Shown piece by piece: positions 36,999 through 46,645 of a DNA stretch of 64,000 bases; position 1 is the stretch's first letter; the number at the start of each line of letters is the position of its first letter. The DNA comes from Roseibacillus sp. (GTDB lineage: Bacteria; Verrucomicrobiota; Verrucomicrobiia; Verrucomicrobiales; Akkermansiaceae). A model generated the notes under the pieces. The model did no database searches and had not been told where the DNA came from. It saw nothing but the letters and a program-made list of their open reading frames with translations. The translations under genes were made by a program, and so were the position numbers. Where the stretch lies: assembly GCA_002686085.1 (NCBI GenBank), contig NZAC01000012.1, positions 32,115 through 96,114 of the forward strand, read 5' to 3'.

Positions 36999-38669
36999 CT
37001 ATTTTTTCTTCCGGAGAAAAGGTGGAATATCGAGATCTTCGCCCTCGATAAGATTTGGATCCTCACCCTCGAACTTTCCTTTGGGGCCACCATCGAGAGC
37101 CAATTCTCCCTGTGGCCGCTTCGCTTGGGCAGAGGCCTGAATCTCCTCCAGAGATTCTACCTTGATTGGAGCCGGCCCTCCCGTCGGACCAGTTTCCGCA
37201 AAAAATGCATCCTCGCCTTCTAAATCAAGCGATTGCCCCGTCTCCTCCAGGCTGGGAACTGCCTCCACAAAGGCAGAAGCCAAGTCCTCATTGGAGATCG
37301 GAGCAGGCTCTTCATCTGGAACGATCTTCAGGCTTTCTTGATCTTGTTCTTGTGACTGGGGAAGCTCCTTCACTTTTATCCTGATATTCGATTCTGCTCC
37401 CGGCTGGCTCTCCTCTTCCACCACCTCGAATTGGGCCTCATCCTCTGACGCTTCGACGATTATTTCATCCTCCTCCTGCTCAACCTCCTGCTTAACAAGC
37501 GAGGAGTCCTGACCCGACTCGGCTGAAGAATCATTGTCCGCAGGGATCTCCTCATTGGAGACTGGATCTGTCGTCTCCGCCAGAGAGCCTTCGTCCTCAG
37601 GCAATGCTTCTTCAGAAGATTCAGATTCCCCAGTGTCGTTATCATTGAATGTCTCCGCCTTCTTGGTGGACACACTCTTGGAAAAATCTGCTCGGAGACG
37701 GTCTTCCGGGAGAGAGCTTACCAGTGTTACACTCAGGGATTCAGCCATCGCAGGATCGACAGAGGTTCCAAATAATATCTGTGCCGTCTCAGGCACGTGC
37801 TTGCTAAGCCCCCGCATGAGCAACTCCAGTTCATAAAGCGTCATATCCTCACCCCCGCATACATGGACAAGCACCGTATCGGTATCGTTAAGAAGACTTC
37901 CTCGATCGAGAAGCGGACTAACCAGGGCGTTCTTAAGCGCCTGTTGTGCCCGATTCTCACCATGGGCAATACCCGATCCGAAGAGACAGCGTGACTTGGG
38001 CGAACTCAGAGCAGCCATCAGGTCATCAAGTCCGATGTTTACCAGACCTGGTCGCATTACAATCCGGGTTACTGCCCGAATACTTTCAGAAACCATTCGA
38101 TCTGCGGCAGAGAAAGCTTCATGCACACCCTGCTTGGCAAGAACCAGCTCGCCCATCCTCGTATTATCAAAGGTGATCAGGGCGTTCGCCAGTGTCGACA
38201 GTTCAGCAAGAGCGTTCTCTGCCTGTTCGCGCCGTCGGGCACCCTCAAAGTTGAAAGGAGTAGTAGCAAACACAACTGTGAATGCGCCTTCATCTCGTGC
38301 TAGCTGGGCGATGAGAGGCGCCGCCCCAGATCCTGTTCCCCCGCCAAGGCCGACGCAGATGAAAATGATTTTACGATCTCGCAAGGCATCACGGATTTCC
38401 AGTTCCGCCTCCTCTGCTGCCTGATTCCCAAGCGAAGGGTCGCCCCCTGAGCCAAGCCCCCTCGTTAGATTGCGACCGAGCTGGATCTTTTCCGGGGCCA
38501 CCGAACTGGTGAGAGTACGCACATCCGTGTTACAGGCAAGAAGCTCGGCCCCCTCCATCCCATCGAGAGCAATCCGATCCAACATATTAGCGCCGGCGCC
38601 CCCAACTCCAATAATTTTGACGGCTGAATTCGGGATGGTCTGCTGGCGAGTTCTCTCGTAGGGAATCAT
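36999..38669 (-). CDS. ftsZ: Cell division protein FtsZ (divergent T7 loop, long acidic tail)
   Basis: Tubulin-like GTPase that builds the division ring. I chose the ATG at 38669 (MIPYERTRQQTIPNS, 556 residues); the frame is open to 38792 but the extra residues are not FtsZ-like. The core has GVGGAGANMLD, NTDVRTL, the signature GLGGGTGSGAAP and the T7 loop PGLVNIGLDDLMAAL. In that loop the first catalytic aspartate of the usual NVDFAD is a glycine, while the last is kept. After residue ~320 comes an unusually long linker very rich in Glu, Asp and Ser, ending in DLDIPPFLRKKK, a typical C-terminal peptide that should bind FtsA. It is the last gene of the dcw cluster, 31 bp after ftsA. Confidence 0.94.
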   Translation of the reverse strand: MIPYERTRQQTIPNSAVKIIGVGGAGANMLDRIALDGMEGAELLACNTDVRTLTSSVAPEKIQLGRNLTRGLGSGGDPSLGNQAAEEAELEIRDALRDRKIIFICVGLGGGTGSGAAPLIAQLARDEGAFTVVFATTPFNFEGARRREQAENALAELSTLANALITFDNTRMGELVLAKQGVHEAFSAADRMVSESIRAVTRIVMRPGLVNIGLDDLMAALSSPKSRCLFGSGIAHGENRAQQALKNALVSPLLDRGSLLNDTDTVLVHVCGGEDMTLYELELLMRGLSKHVPETAQILFGTSVDPAMAESLSVTLVSSLPEDRLRADFSKSVSTKKAETFNDNDTGESESSEEALPEDEGSLAETTDPVSNEEIPADNDSSAESGQDSSLVKQEVEQEEDEIIVEASEDEAQFEVVEEESQPGAESNIRIKVKELPQSQEQDQESLKIVPDEEPAPISNEDLASAFVEAVPSLEETGQSLDLEGEDAFFAETGPTGGPAPIKVESLEEIQASAQAKRPQGELALDGGPKGKFEGEDPNLIEGEDLDIPPFLRKKK

Positions 38670-38700
38670 GGCTGATCTGCTTCGTGCCCAGTAAGGGAAA

Positions 38701-39918
38701 TCAACCGCCAAATGGCCAGAGCGAACGAAAAAATCCACTCGCCCTAGAGAAGGCCGTGGAATTCGGTCGTTCCTCCTCCAAGATCTGGGCATAACGTATT
38801 AATCCGAGGGCGGTCGAATACTGAGGATCCTTTATATAAGCATGCACCCCACTCACGTCGGGGCTCTCGGGCTTGTAGACGGGAAGACCAAAAACATCCT
38901 GAGCCAGCTCGCCCAGCCCTGCCATCTGACTGGAGCCTCCAGTCAGAAACACCCCTTTTCCTACTCTTACAAGTCCATCCTGCGGGAGGCGTTCTTTCAC
39001 CAGTTCCAGAGTTTCCTGAAACCGCATCCGGATCACGTCATTGAGAATCTGTCTCTTCAGCTCTACATCTGGAAATCCTCCTTCGTCAGGAACGGTGACG
39101 ATACCGTCTGATTTTTCAGGATCTCCTGAGGCGCATCCCTCAGTTTTCTTGACCTGCTCGGCCTTGGACAGTGGGAGGTGCGTCACGAGATGAATATCGT
39201 TAGTCACATGGTCCCCACCAACAGGAATGCATCCCGAGGCGAGAATTGCACCATCCACATAAAGAACGTAATCAGTCGTGCCTCCTCCAATATCGAGTAC
39301 AAGCGCTCCCGCCTCCTTCCACTTCCTCTCAAGAACTACCTGCGCAGAGGCAATTGGAGCAAAAACAACATCATCTACATCCAGAGGAATCTCACGCGCG
39401 CATTTGATACTGTTCTGCACCCGAGTCCTGACTCCATGAACAATATGAAACTCAGCATCCAACTTCCTACCCATGAGCCCTGTAGGCATCGTGGCATGGG
39501 GCTGACCATCAACCGCATAGTGCCGGATTAGGCTATGCAGGTAAACATGCTCACTGGGAATCGCTATGTCGCTTGCGATCTCCTTCACCTCTTCGACATG
39601 TCGCGGCCGTATCTCCGGCTCTCCCTCGGGCAACCGATAGGTCCCCCTGTTGTTCAGACCCTCAATATGCGGACCAGTGACGGAAAGAAAAACACTACTG
39701 ATATCCACATCGCTAAGGTCTTCCGCCTTGAGCAGGGCCGCTTTCACACAGGCTCGGATCTGGGGATAGTCAACGATTTCCCCCTTTCGCACACCAGCAG
39801 AGCTAGTCTCTCCCAGTCCTAGAATTTTAACTGAGCCATCAGGTTTCACTTCAGCAACCACCATCACCGTCTTGGTGGTTCCAATCTCTAGGCCAACATG
39901 AATTCTGGGCTTACCCAT
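38701..39918 (-). CDS. ftsA: Cell division protein FtsA
   Basis: Actin-like protein of 405 residues that anchors FtsZ to the membrane. Phosphate-1 region GLEIGTTKTVMVV, phosphate-2 LVLDIGGGTTDY and adenosine motif VFLTGGSSQMAGL are clear, as is the SHS2 insertion around residues 85-165. The last residues (ASGFFRSLWPFGG) suit an amphipathic membrane-targeting helix. Between ftsQ and ftsZ, the canonical position. Confidence 0.95.
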   Translation of the reverse strand: MGKPRIHVGLEIGTTKTVMVVAEVKPDGSVKILGLGETSSAGVRKGEIVDYPQIRACVKAALLKAEDLSDVDISSVFLSVTGPHIEGLNNRGTYRLPEGEPEIRPRHVEEVKEIASDIAIPSEHVYLHSLIRHYAVDGQPHATMPTGLMGRKLDAEFHIVHGVRTRVQNSIKCAREIPLDVDDVVFAPIASAQVVLERKWKEAGALVLDIGGGTTDYVLYVDGAILASGCIPVGGDHVTNDIHLVTHLPLSKAEQVKKTEGCASGDPEKSDGIVTVPDEGGFPDVELKRQILNDVIRMRFQETLELVKERLPQDGLVRVGKGVFLTGGSSQMAGLGELAQDVFGLPVYKPESPDVSGVHAYIKDPQYSTALGLIRYAQILEEERPNSTAFSRASGFFRSLWPFGG

Positions 39919-39967
39919 TTCTATTCGCGATACTTGCTGGTTTCATTAACTCGAAAGATCAGGCCAG

Positions 39968-40912
39968 TCAGGGCTGTAGAAGGGCCTCAATATCCCTTTG
40001 TAGACGACTTCGAGGCACCTTTGGTCCTCTCGCTAACTCAGGGATCACCGGTATATTACGCTTTGGGATAAGATTCACGGTAAAGATCGACTCACCTTTC
40101 CTCGTCGTTGCATCCATAAGAGCAACCAGATTCTGCAGCTGTTCTTCGTGATCCTCCATGCCGAAGGTCGCCATCACTCCAGTGTTAGTTGCCGCCTCTA
40201 ACGAGTAGTCATTGCGTACTGCCACTACAGGCAGGGACCATGGCGTCCCCTTCAACTCGTCCTGAGAAGCTCTAAGCAGGGAAAGTGCTTTCCGAGCCTG
40301 ATAATGGCGAATCTCCTTTCCGACTGTAATGTCCCCATCCTGAACTTGGCTGACGAGCACAACTGGCAGTTCCCGGGCCCTCTCCTGCCACCATGACTCA
40401 CAGGGAAAACATACCCCGTTTTTATCGAGCAGAATGCCCGCGACAGGATGCTTACCAATAATTCCCAGAGGACGACATTCCAGCCACGCAACGGGCTCAC
40501 GTTCCTCGATACGCACCCTGAGACTACCCGGCAAGCGTCGACTAAGGTAGACTTTTTCCACGCTGGGACGACGGAGAAGACGCTCCTCAGTTTCACGTAA
40601 ATTAAGTGCAAAAACACTAGATCCAGGCGTGATTCCAGAAACCTCGATGAAATGCTCTGCGTCCAATTCGCCATTAGTATCCACAACCAGATGTCGTAAC
40701 GCGAATTCTTCATTTTCGACAAAAAACTCACGCATGCCGACACGAATTCCCCAGATCGCACCCCCGACAAGCACCCCAATCAGAAACAACTTCCCCGCGG
40801 ACCTGAGATGGCGCAGGCAGGAAAAGCCGAAAATCCGTGGTGAACGGACCTTCATGTACAAGCGTCGCTCAATTCCATGGCGATTCACTCGGGAGGTCTT
40901 ATGGCGAGACAT
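39968..40912 (-). CDS. ftsQ: Cell division protein FtsQ
   Basis: Bitopic divisome protein of 314 residues. A basic N-terminus precedes one membrane helix (LFLIGVLVGGAIWGIRVGM), then a POTRA domain (FALRHLVVDTNGELDAEHFIEVSGI and SVFALNLRETEERLL, VEKVYLSRRLPGSLRVRIEEREP) and a FtsQ/DivIB domain. I chose the ATG at 40912 (MSRHKTSR), which leaves one base after the ddl stop; a start at 40972 would run far into ddl. Confidence 0.9.
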   Translation of the reverse strand: MSRHKTSRVNRHGIERRLYMKVRSPRIFGFSCLRHLRSAGKLFLIGVLVGGAIWGIRVGMREFFVENEEFALRHLVVDTNGELDAEHFIEVSGITPGSSVFALNLRETEERLLRRPSVEKVYLSRRLPGSLRVRIEEREPVAWLECRPLGIIGKHPVAGILLDKNGVCFPCESWWQERARELPVVLVSQVQDGDITVGKEIRHYQARKALSLLRASQDELKGTPWSLPVVAVRNDYSLEAATNTGVMATFGMEDHEEQLQNLVALMDATTRKGESIFTVNLIPKRNIPVIPELARGPKVPRSRLQRDIEALLQP

Positions 40913-40913
40913 T

Positions 40914-41870
40914 TTAAGCGCGAAGAGATAACGAGAGCTCCCCGATCCGGCGGCAGAGAGCACCAAACTCATATCCTGGCTTAGCCTCCGCGGCTCCCTT
41001 CGGCAGCAAACTGCTGGCTGTCATCCCCGGGATCGTATTGGCTTCCAAAATATAAGGATTACTTAGGGAATCTAGCAGGACATCGACCCTCGAGTAAACC
41101 TCAATCCCAAGCGCCTGATGAGCCTGCATTGCAACCTCCTGAACGATTTTAGTGGTTTTTGCGTCCAAATCAGCGGGGCAAAAGTAGTCCGTTGCCCCTT
41201 CGCTCCCCATCCACGGATATTTATTACTCATGTCGTAGAACCCACTCCGAGGGACAATATGAACCACCGGAAAAGTCTCATTCCCGACAATTCCAACTGT
41301 CAGCTCCTTGCCCTCCACGAATTGCTCAACCAGAACTTCTGAGCTGAATTGAGCTGCATCCGCCAAAGCGACCTTTCTCTCCTCTGGATTTCTTACAATA
41401 TGAACTCCCACACTGGAGCCCTCGCGTGACGGCTTGACCACATACGGATAGGCCATCCTAGGAACTTCTGATCCACCACCCACATCGAAGACTTCAAAAT
41501 CAGGCGTTGGAATCCCTGATTCTGTGAAGCGGTTCTTACTAGCGATCTTATCGAAGGCCAAGCGACTACTTTCAGGGCCGGCTCCGGTATAAGGGACACC
41601 GATGGTCTCCAGATATTCCTGCAGCTGCCCGTCCTCACCAAAGGTTCCATGAATCACATTGAAGACCAGATCCGTTCCCTCCGGTAACTCTGGTTTGGTA
41701 TCAACTGCATCCACTCCGATTACGCTCAACCCCTCTCCGCGTAACGCACCCAAAACCGCCCGCCCTGAGTTCAGGGAGACCTCTCTCTCCGACCCCGGAC
41801 CTCCCATCAACACCGCGATCAATATCGAATCATCCATGGACAAGGCGATCTTACGGACCTTGGGTTGCAT
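40914..41870 (-). CDS. ddl: D-alanine--D-alanine ligase
   Basis: ATP-grasp enzyme of up to 318 residues that makes the D-Ala-D-Ala dipeptide for MurF. Features: VLMGGPGSEREVSLNSG, PYVVKPSREGSSVGVHIV for ATP binding, and ILEANTIPGMTASSLLPKGA, holding the magnesium and substrate residues. A second ATG at 41837 (MDDSILIAVLMGG) is closer to the usual family start. Neither has a strong ribosome site. Confidence 0.95.
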   Translation of the reverse strand: MQPKVRKIALSMDDSILIAVLMGGPGSEREVSLNSGRAVLGALRGEGLSVIGVDAVDTKPELPEGTDLVFNVIHGTFGEDGQLQEYLETIGVPYTGAGPESSRLAFDKIASKNRFTESGIPTPDFEVFDVGGGSEVPRMAYPYVVKPSREGSSVGVHIVRNPEERKVALADAAQFSSEVLVEQFVEGKELTVGIVGNETFPVVHIVPRSGFYDMSNKYPWMGSEGATDYFCPADLDAKTTKIVQEVAMQAHQALGIEVYSRVDVLLDSLSNPYILEANTIPGMTASSLLPKGAAEAKPGYEFGALCRRIGELSLSLRA

Positions 41871-41955
41871 GGTCGAGCGCTTAGAGCTTTTCGCCGACCT
41901 TTCCCCTCCTGCTTACCCACCCTGAGAAAAATCGCTCCTCGGAGGTGTCCACAAT

Positions 41956-44256
41956 CTAGAAAACCGCTCGGTCTTCCCCCACGATCTGGATCTCCGTTTC
42001 AAGGTTGATACCTCGCTGGTCCTTTGCCTCTAGCCGGATCTCTTCAATGAGCTGAAGAACATCTTCTGCATCAGCCTTTCCTCGATTGACAATGAAATTT
42101 CCATGCTCGTGAGAGACCTCGGCCATACCAACGCTCCTTCCCTTGAGACCCATTTCATCGATAAGCTTACCCGCCCCAATTCCGTCTGGATTCTTGAAAA
42201 TACACCCAGCACTTGCCGCAAGCGGCTGGCTCTGCCGGCGATGGCTTTTTGATTCTACCATTTTTTCTCTGATCTCATCTCCGCTCGATGGCTCTCCTCG
42301 GAAGACTGCGCTCAGCGCATAGCTCTGGTGCAGCTCCGGAACGCTGCGGTATTGGGCCTCAATCTCCTCGCGCGTGCGGGTTCTGATCTCTCCATCCTGA
42401 TCCAGAAAGGTCACGCTAACCACTTGGTCAAAAGTCTCCCAGCCCATCGCTCCCGCGTTCATGCGTAGTCCCCCCCCGACATTACCAGGAATACCTTCCA
42501 TCCATGCGAAGTCTCCTAATCCCGCGTCTTCCGCAAAACTAGCAACCTTCTTGAATCGGACACCAGCGCCCGCAGTAAGGAGATTTCCCCTCACTCCCAA
42601 CTCCCCAAACTCTCCCTTCGAAGGATGAATCACCGCTCCGCGGATTCCTCCATCTCTGACAAGGAGATTGGAACCTCGCCCTACAACACGGACAGGAACC
42701 CCTCTTTCCTTGAAAAAATTAACTGCACCAGCAAAAGCACTAAAGGTTCTGGGCTCAATCCAGAACTGCGCCGGTCCTCCAACAAGCATCGTAGTATGAC
42801 GTCGCATCGACTCATAAAGTTTTATTTCGATGTCGGACTCAGCAAACTCACCTTTCAGCAGATCAACCAGCTGGAGATCCGCTGAAATCCTTTTTCCCGC
42901 CTCATGGATATTCCCTGCTCCAAGGGTAAGCAGAAGATCTCCAGCCTTTAATGCATTCCCTACTATGTGATGAACGGTTGATAGATCCTCGTGATAAACA
43001 CACTTGGTGGATCCGTGCTGTTCCACCGCCTCAAGAATCGTCATGCCGCTAACCCCGTCGATGGGATTCTCGCTGGCAGCATAAATCCCCGTTACAAACA
43101 CAAGGTCCGCTCCTTGGAGAGCTTTACCAAACTCTGCCGCTAGGAGCTCTGTCCGCGAGTAACGATGCGGCTGGAACAGGGCGACAATGCGATTGGGCTC
43201 AAGGGAACGGGCTGTCTGAAGCGTGGCCGTTATCTCAGTGGGGTGGTGTCCATAGTCATCAATCACATGAAAGCGAGGCGAGAGATAGACCGACTCGAAC
43301 CTCCGTTTGGCGCCCGCAAAGGAAGAGAGCGCGCGAGTCACACAGCTGAAATCAAGTTGGAGATCATCTGCGAGCGCGATAGCAGCAAGAGCATTTAAGA
43401 CGTTATGCCGGCCCGGAATCCCGAGCTCAACTCTACCCATCTCCTCACCGCGGCGTAAAACTGTAAATGCTATCACCCCTCTACCCTCCGCTACATCGAC
43501 AGCAGTATAATCAGCGTCACTCCATCCGTAGGAAAGCCCGCCTTCGTATTGGCTGCACAGTTCATAGGCTGTGGAATCCTCTCGACAATAGATCGCTTTC
43601 CCCGAGGTTTGCTCGAGCAACGTCCGGAAAACTCCGACAATCTGCTGAAGTCCTTTGTAGTAATCAAGGTGCTCCTCTTCAATATTAAGCACGACGGCAT
43701 ATGCCGGCCGGTACAAATCGAGGGTTCCATCACTTTCATCCCCTTCAGCCACCAGATATTCACTACCTTCGTCCCAATGTGCATTTGCTCCAAGGACAGG
43801 AATCTCTGCCCCAACGTAATGTGATACCGCAGCCCCGGCATTGTTCAGAACGTGCGCACACATTGCTGACGTTGTTGTCTTCCCGTGAGTCCCGGCAACC
43901 AGCACACCTTTCCGGGTATGCAGAATCGCGGACAAACACTCTGCGCGGCGAAGACATGGCACCTCAATTCTTCGAGCCTCGACCAAGGCTACATTATCAG
44001 GTTTGATTGCCGAGGAGTAAACAACAGCATCAACACCCGACACAGCCGCCGCTGAGTGAGGAGACGAGAACTTAAGCCCCAGACCTTGCAGCCGCTCAAT
44101 TTCCCCACTTGTTACACGATCAGAACCACTAACGTCGTGCCCCATCTCAAGAAGGAGGGCTGCAATACCACTCATGCCCGACCCCGCCACACCTAGCAGG
44201 TGTATGCGCAGGGGGTGGGTTTGATCCAGAAGACGCTGGCTGATCCCATCAATCAT
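41956..44256 (-). CDS. murC/murB: MurC-MurB fusion: UDP-MurNAc--L-alanine ligase / UDP-GlcNAc-enolpyruvate reductase
   Basis: A 766-residue fusion. Residues 1-~465 are MurC: nucleotide fold IHLLGVAGSGMSGIAALL, ATP loop VAGTHGKTTTSAM, and HPTEITATL with FQPHRYSRTELL. Residues ~480-766 are MurB, a FAD reductase: VGRGSNLLVRDGG, EGIPGNVGGGLRMNAGAMGW, and SAGCIFKNP, where many MurB proteins have Ser as proton donor and this one has Cys; then the C-terminal HGNFIVNRGKA. The two steps are consecutive: MurB makes UDP-MurNAc and MurC adds L-Ala, so fusion may channel the intermediate. Between murG and ddl in the cluster. Confidence 0.96.
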   Translation of the reverse strand: MIDGISQRLLDQTHPLRIHLLGVAGSGMSGIAALLLEMGHDVSGSDRVTSGEIERLQGLGLKFSSPHSAAAVSGVDAVVYSSAIKPDNVALVEARRIEVPCLRRAECLSAILHTRKGVLVAGTHGKTTTSAMCAHVLNNAGAAVSHYVGAEIPVLGANAHWDEGSEYLVAEGDESDGTLDLYRPAYAVVLNIEEEHLDYYKGLQQIVGVFRTLLEQTSGKAIYCREDSTAYELCSQYEGGLSYGWSDADYTAVDVAEGRGVIAFTVLRRGEEMGRVELGIPGRHNVLNALAAIALADDLQLDFSCVTRALSSFAGAKRRFESVYLSPRFHVIDDYGHHPTEITATLQTARSLEPNRIVALFQPHRYSRTELLAAEFGKALQGADLVFVTGIYAASENPIDGVSGMTILEAVEQHGSTKCVYHEDLSTVHHIVGNALKAGDLLLTLGAGNIHEAGKRISADLQLVDLLKGEFAESDIEIKLYESMRRHTTMLVGGPAQFWIEPRTFSAFAGAVNFFKERGVPVRVVGRGSNLLVRDGGIRGAVIHPSKGEFGELGVRGNLLTAGAGVRFKKVASFAEDAGLGDFAWMEGIPGNVGGGLRMNAGAMGWETFDQVVSVTFLDQDGEIRTRTREEIEAQYRSVPELHQSYALSAVFRGEPSSGDEIREKMVESKSHRRQSQPLAASAGCIFKNPDGIGAGKLIDEMGLKGRSVGMAEVSHEHGNFIVNRGKADAEDVLQLIEEIRLEAKDQRGINLETEIQIVGEDRAVF

Positions 44257-44314
44257 GTTTAAGACCTCGAATGGTGGGCATGAATCGCTTCATCGAAAAG
44301 CCTCAATACCCGGA

Positions 44315-45412
44315 TTACCCAGCCTTCTGAATCGTCTCCAGTGTGTCGCATATCTTCTCAGCGGCATCTTTAGTGGACAAAGAACCCGCAGCCTGCCTCA
44401 TCGACTCCAGTTTCGAAGGATCCCCCAAAATCTCCCCAACCACCCCTGATAGATCTTCAGCATTCACGGAAGACTCCGGGGCTAACACTGATGCCCCCGC
44501 CTCCTCAAAACACCGGGCATTGATTGTCTGATGATCGTCCGCGGCATGGGGATACGGCACTAATATCGACGGAAGAGCAAGCGCTGCCAACTCGCTCAGA
44601 CTTGCCCCACCTGAGCGACTGATTACCAGAGTGCTCGCAGCGTAGGCAGCAGGCATATCATCACAAAACCCAAGCACTACATGACCCTCTCGGCTTCCAA
44701 CAAGCCCCTTTACTCTCTCCTCATCCTGACGACCAGCCACGTGCAACCATTGCACTCCCTCACCCAGAATCTCAGCCATTTGCACCACAAGGGTGTTCAG
44801 GAACCTTGCACCCTGACTACCTCCGAAACAAAGCACTACCGGCTGATCCGGCTTGAGTCCAAACCTGACTCTCGCCTTTTTCTTCTCAGGCAAATTACAA
44901 AACTCACTACGGATGGGAGTTCCAGTCACATGGACGTCGCTCGATTCAAAATATCCTCGAGCAGCTTCAAGCCCGAGAAGAACCCTGTTACACCATCTTG
45001 CCCCAAGCCTGTTCGCCTTACCCGGTAGCGCGTTAGAGTCATGCAGCGCGGTCAGCAACTTCATTTTCCTCGCAGCATAAATTGGAGGCAGGGAAGTAAA
45101 CCCACCCATTCCCAATACAACGTCAACCTGATGATCCTTAAAGATTCTCCGTGATTGCCTCACAGTCCTCCATAACTTTACCAGGAATGCGATGGTTCGA
45201 AATGATACAGTGGGAGGTTTAGCAATCGCCGCAACGCTGACAAAATCAAGAGACCCATATTTTGCTGACGCGTCAGCATCTACCCTCTTACGTGAGATTA
45301 GGAGCAGCACCTTGTGACCCCTTCTTCGCGATTCTTCGGCAACAGCGATCCCAGGAAAAAGATGCCCCCCGGTTCCCCCGCAGGCGATAACGATAGAAAG
45401 TTTACGAGACAC
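44315..45412 (-). CDS. murG: UDP-GlcNAc--lipid I N-acetylglucosaminyltransferase
   Basis: Peripheral membrane glycosyltransferase of 365 residues that converts lipid I to lipid II. The N-terminal glycine loop IACGGTGGHLFPGIAVAEE, the second loop VVLGMGGFTS, and the donor-site GGSQGARFLN with SRSGGASLSELAAL are characteristic. The GTG at 45412 is chosen because AAGGAG lies eight bases upstream; a longer frame to 45457 has no such site. Between ftsW and murCB. Confidence 0.95.
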   Translation of the reverse strand: MSRKLSIVIACGGTGGHLFPGIAVAEESRRRGHKVLLLISRKRVDADASAKYGSLDFVSVAAIAKPPTVSFRTIAFLVKLWRTVRQSRRIFKDHQVDVVLGMGGFTSLPPIYAARKMKLLTALHDSNALPGKANRLGARWCNRVLLGLEAARGYFESSDVHVTGTPIRSEFCNLPEKKKARVRFGLKPDQPVVLCFGGSQGARFLNTLVVQMAEILGEGVQWLHVAGRQDEERVKGLVGSREGHVVLGFCDDMPAAYAASTLVISRSGGASLSELAALALPSILVPYPHAADDHQTINARCFEEAGASVLAPESSVNAEDLSGVVGEILGDPSKLESMRQAAGSLSTKDAAEKICDTLETIQKAG

Positions 45413-45468
45413 AACGTTTACTCCTTGGACCCCATAAGACGCGGGAGAAAAAGCCAACCTTTTATGAG

Positions 45469-46620
45469 CTATATTTTCAAGGCCAGCTGCCTTTCCCTTA
45501 TCACCGGCAACTCCTTCCGACTGGTGTGATCAGAGCGCCGATGCAAACTGATAAGGAGGCCTATCGCAATCAGGGTAAAAACCAGATTCGTCCCGCCATA
45601 GCTGACAAAAGGCAACGGGAGACCGGTGTTGGGCAGGACACTGGTAGCAACTCCTATATTCATTAATGCGGGAATGGTCACTACTACCGTAAGACCGATC
45701 CCAAGGAGCCTCCCGAACAGATCGGGCGCATGCAAAGCGATCGATATTCCACATGTGCTGATAAGGACAAAACAAAACACGATCCCAAGAGTACAAAGGA
45801 GCCCGAGCTCTTCCCCCGCTACAGGAAAGATGAAATCGGTATGAGCCTCCGGAAGATAGCCATGCTTTTCGGCGCCGTTACCAAGTCCGGCCCCAAAAAG
45901 ACCTCCGGAAGCTAAGGCTAGCTTGGACCGGTACTGCTGGTACCCAGCCTTTCTCTGGACATCTGGATCATCAAGATTCAGAAGCGCTTCAAACTTCATC
46001 CTTCGGTAAGGATCACTCTCAACCGCAGTGTATAATCCCACGATTCCAACCACGGTGACAAGGCAAAGCAACGACATGCGCGTCCCCGCGGCAAACATGA
46101 CGAGAAAACCCGCGCCACCAAGCGCAACTGCTGTTCCCATATCCTTTTCAAAGAAAATGAGCGCTACCGGAACGCCAAGTACGAGCCCCGGTATGAGAAA
46201 CCCTTTCACCAATGATTTAGCCTCTGCCCGATACTGGGCGAACCATGCTGCAAGAGCTACTATCACTAGGAGCTTGGCAACCTCAGAGGGTTGAAAGCGC
46301 CCGATCACAGGCGCCCAGATCCAGCGAGCCTCTCCCTTTACCACGACTTGGACACCCGGAATATAACACAGCGCCAGTAACGCACATCCAAGAGCTAGCA
46401 ATGGCATCCATATTCTTCGGAGAATCCTGTAATCAAGACATCCAGCCATGAGAGCCATCAACAGACCGACTCCCGCAAAAATGCCCTGCCGCTTTACGAG
46501 AAGGTAGGGATCATCATCGACTCCGTGAACCCATGCGCTGGTGCTTGCCAGCATCACGAGTCCGAGAGCCACCAAAGCGACTACGGAAATACAAAGAATT
46601 ATGGCAGCGCGACGACCCAT
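45469..46620 (-). CDS. ftsW: Lipid II polymerase / cell division protein FtsW
   Basis: SEDS-family glycosyltransferase of 383 residues with about ten membrane helices, polymerising septal glycan with FtsI. Typical stretches: GRFQPSEVAKLLVI, LIFFEKDMGTAVAL, EAHTDFIFPVAGEELGLL and LPNTGLPLPFVSYGGTNLV. Position between the LysM gene and murG in the dcw cluster supports FtsW over RodA. Confidence 0.94.
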   Translation of the reverse strand: MGRRAAIILCISVVALVALGLVMLASTSAWVHGVDDDPYLLVKRQGIFAGVGLLMALMAGCLDYRILRRIWMPLLALGCALLALCYIPGVQVVVKGEARWIWAPVIGRFQPSEVAKLLVIVALAAWFAQYRAEAKSLVKGFLIPGLVLGVPVALIFFEKDMGTAVALGGAGFLVMFAAGTRMSLLCLVTVVGIVGLYTAVESDPYRRMKFEALLNLDDPDVQRKAGYQQYRSKLALASGGLFGAGLGNGAEKHGYLPEAHTDFIFPVAGEELGLLCTLGIVFCFVLISTCGISIALHAPDLFGRLLGIGLTVVVTIPALMNIGVATSVLPNTGLPLPFVSYGGTNLVFTLIAIGLLISLHRRSDHTSRKELPVIRERQLALKI

Positions 46621-46645
46621 AAAATGAACCTAGTAGATCCTACCG

